Assembly (NCBI GenBank): GCA_038891515.1
Contig: JAWAEB010000066.1
Span: 1 to 8,977 of the forward strand
Length of the DNA: 8,977 bases
From: HRBIN01 sp038891515
GTDB taxonomy: Archaea; Thermoproteota; Nitrososphaeria_A; Caldarchaeales; Caldarchaeaceae
Direction: 5' to 3'
Shown here: in pieces, positions 6,322 to 8,977 of the stretch
How positions within the stretch are numbered: the first letter of the stretch is position 1
How the letters are laid out: every line of letters starts with the position of its first letter
Notes under the pieces: model-generated
What the model was told of the DNA's origin: nothing
Database searches by the model: none
Seen by the model: the letters and a program-made list of their open reading frames with translations, nothing else
Made by a program: the position numbers and the translations under genes

Positions 6322-7398
6322 ATGGGAAAGAGTCTCAACGACATAGAGACGGTTTCATGGGATAGCGGGAGTCAGCAGCTTATCCTGATAGACCAGCGGC
6401 TCATACCTAAGAGACTCGCATATGTAAGGTGCAGGACGCATCATGAGGTGGCGAGGGCAATAAAGGACATGGTGGTGAGGGGGGCGCCTGCCATAGGCGT
6501 CACCGCCGCCTTCGGAATGGCACTAGCGGCAATAAAGTCGAGGGCCGCCACTAGGGAGGGGCTTTTGAAAGACCTCGAGCAGGCGAAGAGAGAGCTTGCC
6601 TCTACCAGACCTACGGCGGTCAACCTATTCTGGGCCTTGGAGAGGGTTTTCGTAGTTGCCAAAGGTCAGGATGGCGGCGTTGACGAAATGAGGAGCGCTG
6701 TACTCAACGAAGCTCTGAAGATGGCGCAAGAGGATGTGCGGACAAACATGGCGATAGGAAGATTTGGTGCCGCCCTCATCGAAGATGGTGACAGGGTCCT
6801 AACGCACTGTAATTGAGGCCCTCCTAAACCTCAGCAGAATGCGGGAGCCCTCGCCACCGTCGGCTACGGGACAGCCCTAGGAGTCATTAGGGCCGCATGG
6901 GAGCAGGGAAAGAAGATATCAGTCTACGCCAGCGAAACTAGGCCAAGGCTACAGGGAGCCAAGCTGACCACCTTCGAACTGATGAGGCTGGGCATACCCA
7001 CCACAGTAGTGACAGATAACATGGTGGCTTTCATCATGTCCAGAGGTGAGGTGAGCAAGGTGGTGGTGGGTGCTGACAGAATCCTCGCCAAGACAGGTCA
7101 TGTGATAAACAAGATCGGGACGCTGTCAGCTGCTGTAAACGCCAAGCACTTTGGCGTGCCCTTCTATGTTGCCGCCCCCATGTCCACCATGGACATGGAG
7201 AGAGGACCTGATGAGGTTGTCATCGAGCACAGGTCTGAAAACGAGGTTCACATCATCGGTAGGACTCGTATAACACCTAAGGGGGCCAAGGCAATTAATC
7301 CAGCCTTCGATATAACCCCTCCCGAACTAGTAACGGCCATGATCACAGAGAAGGGTGTTTTCGCACCCAACGAACTGCTTAGGTTCCTCCACGGCTAA
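6322..7398 (+). CDS. mtnA: S-methyl-5-thioribose-1-phosphate isomerase, split by an mRNA intron
   Basis: MtnA converts 5-methylthioribose-1-phosphate to methylthioribulose-1-phosphate in methionine salvage; related archaeal proteins act on ribose-1,5-bisphosphate. Exon 1 (to about 6813) encodes IDQRLIP (23-29), VVRGAPAIGVTAAFG (51-65), RPTAVNLFWAL and LTHCN with catalytic Cys163. A TGA follows at once (6814-6816). Exon 2 (from about 6841) resumes in the same frame with AGALATVGYGTALGVIR, SETRPRLQGAKLT, VVGADRI with catalytic Asp243, INKIGT and NPAFDITPPELV. Removing 27 nt gives 349 residues, a normal length, and a Cys-Asp spacing of 80 as in characterised MtnA (Cys160/Asp240 in Bacillus). Everything but the insertion is intact, so it is not a decayed gene. 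ATG 6322 is chosen; an in-frame TTG at 6256 would overlap the oxidoreductase. The stop overlaps the stop of the convergent transporter. Confidence 0.93.
6812..6838 (+). other. 27-nt BHB intron in the mtnA mRNA
   Basis: The insertion folds as a splicing-endonuclease substrate: outer helix CGC(A) 6803-6806 with (T)GCG 6840-6843; central 4-bp helix CTGT 6807-6810 with GCAG 6834-6837 (one G-U); 5' bulge AAT 6811-6813; inner helix TGAGG 6814-6818 with CCTCA 6829-6833; 10-nt loop 6819-6828; 3' bulge AAT 6838-6840. Cutting both AAT bulges at the same point yields CAC TGT AAT GCG GGA (H C N A G), the uninterrupted family motif. Because AAT is repeated, the ends may be 6811-6837, 6812-6838, 6813-6839 or 6814-6840. 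Unspliced mRNA stops at TGA 6814 directly after LTHCN. Confidence 0.87.
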
Positions 7399-8009
7399 AG
7401 GACCAAGTCAATAAGGATTATTAAAACAGAGGTCACCCCACCAACCGCCGCCATCTTCAGCCCCGTAATTAGTATCCCCTGCCTCGTCAGTCTACCGAGA
7501 GCCAGGCCAAGGACGAAGAGGACGAAAAGCCCTGAGGCTAGTGATGCTGGTAGAGCATGCTCCGCTAGAGGCGGTAAGTGGATCGAGACTAGGTACGGTG
7601 TCAGAACCGCTACGGCGAAGATGAGCGCCCCAAGACCCTGTAGAAGTCCTGCGACAATAGCGCCTACCCTACCGGATTCGCCCACCACCGTTCCTTCCAT
7701 GTCTGTCAGCATCACCTCGTTCAGCTCTCTTATCCTCCTCTTGTTCTCAGCGGACTCCGTAACATAGGTTCCCATGAACCCCGAAATGAACATAGCGAGC
7801 GATGCTCCCAGACCCGCAGTCGCTACGGTAAGCGTGTTGGCGCCGCCGAATAGGCTTGTACCCAGCACAATCCCCAGCATTGACATGGCGCCGTCAAAAC
7901 CGTTGGTGAAGAAGTACCTCCTCACCATCCCACTCTTTCCAGAGTATTGAAGAGTCGTCTCGACAGATCTCCTTATCCTTCTCAGCTGAGAGATCAACCA
8001 GCTATTCAC
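7395..8009 (-). CDS. VIT1/CCC1 family divalent metal (iron/manganese) transporter
   Basis: A 204-residue membrane protein with about five spans (roughly 34-55, 60-80, 113-137, 150-172, 177-203), typical for the family. After a basic N-terminus, RRYFFTNGFDGAMSMLGIVLG (split at 30-50) matches the conserved first-span segment with the key Asp (D40 region, usually NDG). SGFMGTYVTESAENKRRIRELNEVM (76-100) is the second-span end and acidic cytoplasmic helix that binds metal in plant VIT1. Members export Fe2+/Mn2+ from the cytoplasm. It starts at GTG 8009, which overlaps the TGA of the DUF211 gene as GTGA, so the two are translationally coupled. A GGAGAGG stretch lies just upstream. Its TAG stop (7397-7395) overlaps the TAA of convergent mtnA. 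Metal specificity cannot be read from the sequence. Confidence 0.9.
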   Translation of the reverse strand: MNSWLISQLRRIRRSVETTLQYSGKSGMVRRYFFTNGFDGAMSMLGIVLGTSLFGGANTLTVATAGLGASLAMFISGFMGTYVTESAENKRRIRELNEVMLTDMEGTVVGESGRVGAIVAGLLQGLGALIFAVAVLTPYLVSIHLPPLAEHALPASLASGLFVLFVLGLALGRLTRQGILITGLKMAAVGGVTSVLIILIDLVL

Positions 8010-8284
8010 CTAGGAGGCCTCTCCACCACCACTTGGTCTACGCTGTGGACAGCGGCCCCCATATGCTTGACTGTTTCTTGAACCTGCTCAAAGTTCAGCC
8101 CACTACCCTCCACCACCAGCTTCACAGTCTCCGTGTTGGTGTCCACTTCAAGTATCGAGACATCCACCTTGGTAACGCCCTTGACGGTTGAGAGGGATTT
8201 GGCGAAGTCTATTATGGTAGGTGTATGGGGCTTCAGCACATCAAGCACTATCTTGGATATGACCGGTTCGTGGCGTTCAGGCAT
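8006..8284 (-). CDS. DUF211 family protein
   Basis: A 92-residue soluble protein, full length for the archaeal DUF211 family. Recognisable family segments: VLDVLKPHTPTIIDFAKSL (13-31), GVTKVDVSILEVDTNTETVKL (split at 36-56), LVVEGSGLNFEQVQETV and GAAVHSVDQVVVE near the C-terminus. The fold known for the family is a ferredoxin-like alpha/beta sandwich; the conserved His-Ser-x-Asp at the end is a likely ligand or interface site. Role unknown. It is the first gene of a pair with the VIT1/CCC1 transporter (4-base overlap), which suggests a cytoplasmic sensor or partner in metal handling; this is inference from linkage. ATG 8284 is preceded by GGTGG about 11 bases upstream and a clear TATA box. 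Confidence 0.9.
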   Translation of the reverse strand: MPERHEPVISKIVLDVLKPHTPTIIDFAKSLSTVKGVTKVDVSILEVDTNTETVKLVVEGSGLNFEQVQETVKHMGAAVHSVDQVVVERPPR

Positions 8285-8317
8285 CTTTTAACCAGCCACC
8301 AACCCTAACCTATCCAG

Positions 8318-8330
8318 CCTTTTTTATAAG
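8318..8330 (-). promoter_or_regulatory. TATA box of the DUF211-VIT1 pair
   Basis: The minus strand reads CTTATAAAAAAGG, a strong archaeal TATA element about 40 bases upstream of ATG 8284. Transcription would start near 8300, giving a leader of about 16 bases. The stretch from here to the start codon is unusually rich in GG runs on the transcribed-like strand. Confidence 0.65.
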
Positions 8331-8339
8331 TATAGGGGT

Positions 8340-8795
8340 TTAAATAGCCCCCATACTCAGCTCCCGCACAGCTTCTAAGGCCCCAGCTACATGCCTAGAT
8401 GGGCTCCATCCCCTGATTATTCTTCGGACCCTCCCTGCCCCATCCACCACGTATGTGACCCTGCCTACAAGGCCGAAAAGTCCCAGTACTCCGTAAGCCC
8501 TGCACACGCTACCGTCCGAGTCGCTCAATAGCAAGTGTCCGAGCCCATGCTTCCTAGCGAACCTCCTATGGGATTCTAGGCTGTCTCTGCTTATGCCCAG
8601 CACAACAGCACCAACCCGCCTAAACTCAGGCATCATATCTCTAAAGAGGCAGTTCTCCTCCGTACAGCCAATAGACCCGTCCTTTGGATAGAAGAAAATG
8701 ACTACAGGCCTCCCAGAAAATCGGCTGAGCCTGACAACCCCACCATCATGGGACTCCAGCGCAAAGTCTGGAGCCAAGTCACCTTCCTTAAGCAT
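8340..8795 (-). CDS. bcp: Peroxiredoxin, Bcp/PrxQ type (thiol peroxidase)
   Basis: A 151-residue thioredoxin-fold peroxidase that reduces hydrogen peroxide and organic peroxides in the cytoplasm. It opens with GDLAPDFALESHDGGVVRLS, then VVIFFYPKDGSIGC (31-44) with the PxxxSxxC signature (P37, S41, peroxidatic Cys44) and Cys49 five residues on (CTEENC), the resolving cysteine of PrxQ-type members. FRD, GISRDSLESHRRFARKHGL and GRVTYVVDGAGRVRR follow as usual, with the conserved Arg near 111. A third Cys lies near 98 (GSVCRAYGV). Length is typical. ATG 8795 is preceded by GAGGTGGTGA with a 4-base spacer, an excellent ribosome site. Upstream lie an inverted repeat and a palindromic TATA box. Monocistronic: the next minus-strand gene has its own promoter. 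Confidence 0.94.
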   Translation of the reverse strand: MLKEGDLAPDFALESHDGGVVRLSRFSGRPVVIFFYPKDGSIGCTEENCLFRDMMPEFRRVGAVVLGISRDSLESHRRFARKHGLGHLLLSDSDGSVCRAYGVLGLFGLVGRVTYVVDGAGRVRRIIRGWSPSRHVAGALEAVRELSMGAI

Positions 8796-8833
8796 ACTGT
8801 CACCACCTCAGCTCAACTTTAAAATTGTGTATC

Positions 8834-8848
8834 CATACCAGAGGTATG
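8834..8848. promoter_or_regulatory. Inverted repeat, candidate operator of the peroxiredoxin gene
   Basis: CATACC-AGA-GGTATG is a perfect 6-bp inverted repeat with a 3-base spacer. It lies between the TATA box (8852-8865) and the peroxiredoxin start codon, near the expected minus-strand transcription start (about 8832). A dimeric regulator bound here would block initiation. The regulator is not in this window. Confidence 0.45.
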
Positions 8849-8851
8849 CAC

Positions 8852-8865
8852 TTTATATATATAAA
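8852..8865. promoter_or_regulatory. Palindromic TATA box, possibly bidirectional
   Basis: TTTATATATATAAA is a perfect 14-base palindrome. On the minus strand it is well placed for the peroxiredoxin gene (leader of about 35 bases). On the plus strand it would start transcription near 8884, just before the open frame that runs off the window. Confidence 0.6.
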
Positions 8866-8887
8866 CCGTGCGTTCTCCGTCCAATGG

Positions 8888-8977
8888 TTGTTGAGGGGCG
8901 TTGAGGACAGACTGAACTCGGGTCTTTTTTCTTATATTCTGTGGTATCTATTCATGTTTCTATGTGGTCTGCGACAT
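8888..8977 (+). CDS. Possible 5' end of a membrane protein, cut by the window edge
   Basis: From TTG 8888 (or TTG 8891) the frame stays open to the right edge and encodes about 30 residues with a hydrophobic stretch GLFSYILWYLFMFLCGL after RGVEDRLNS, like a first membrane span or signal anchor. The palindromic TATA box lies about 30 bases upstream. Against it: non-ATG start, no ribosome site, and an ATG at 8884 in another frame that stops after six codons. Too short to assign a family; ATG 8954 is another possible start. Tentative. Confidence 0.3.
   Translation, partial: MLRGVEDRLNSGLFSYILWYLFMFLCGLRH

Noticed and set aside
6814..6816. In-frame TGA of mtnA as selenocysteine or readthrough
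   Set aside because: Reading through would add nine residues between HCN and AGALATVGYG, inside the most conserved motif, and shift Cys-Asp spacing from 80 to 89. No selenoprotein form of this family is known to me, and the BHB fold explains the insertion exactly.
6322..7398. mtnA as a decayed pseudogene
   Set aside because: Outside the 27 nt every motif is intact, there is no other stop or frameshift, and the insertion is a multiple of three bounded by a structured splice signal.
8301..8310. AACCCTAACC as a telomere-like or tandem repeat
   Set aside because: Only about one and a half copies are present; it is part of the C-rich leader region.

Overview
The window is archaeal, most likely from a thermophilic member of the Thermoproteota/TACK group. 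Evidence: a tRNA interrupted by a bulge-helix-bulge (BHB) intron outside the anticodon loop, TATA-like elements about 25 bases upstream of likely starts, short leaders or leaderless starts, GTG/TTG starts, and families that are largely archaeal (DUF354, DUF211, archaeal-type VIT1/CCC1). I cannot name the genus from the sequence alone.

Layout. (1) Positions 15-108, minus: tRNA-Arg(GCG) with a 19-nt intron in the T-arm. (2) 136-1770, plus: a secreted, single-pass membrane protein with about 150 cytoplasmic residues, laid out like ribophorin I/OST1; its 3' end overlaps the 3' end of a convergent DUF354 GT-B-like gene (1763-2830, minus). (3) 2993-6302, plus: a compact run of a GPT/MraY/WecA-type polyprenyl-phosphate sugar-phosphate transferase, a small two-helix membrane protein, a degenerate nucleotide-sugar-dehydrogenase-like protein and a Gfo/Idh/MocA oxidoreductase. 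With DUF354 this looks like a surface-glycan or N-glycosylation locus. (4) 6322-7398, plus: mtnA (methylthioribose-1-phosphate isomerase), whose reading frame is broken by an in-frame TGA inside a 27-nt insertion. Removing exactly 27 nt restores the conserved catalytic motif, and the insertion folds as a BHB splicing substrate, so I read it as an archaeal mRNA intron. (5) 7395-8284, minus: DUF211 and VIT1/CCC1 as a translationally coupled pair, probably for divalent metal handling. (6) 8340-8795, minus: a Bcp/PrxQ peroxiredoxin with a perfect inverted repeat between its TATA box and start. (7) A palindromic TATA box at 8852-8865 may also drive a plus-strand gene running off the right edge.

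Main result: two independent BHB introns sit in one 9-kb window, one in a tRNA T-arm and one in a protein-coding mRNA. The coding one falls next to the catalytic cysteine codon of MtnA, so making the enzyme would depend on the tRNA splicing machinery. Secondary points are a glycan-type locus in which two proteins (the GPT-like transferase and the UDPGDH-like protein) lack family-typical active-site residues, and a possible ribophorin-like protein beside it. No CRISPR array, insertion sequence, rRNA or replication origin was seen. Apart from the coding regions no stretch exceeds 300 bases.
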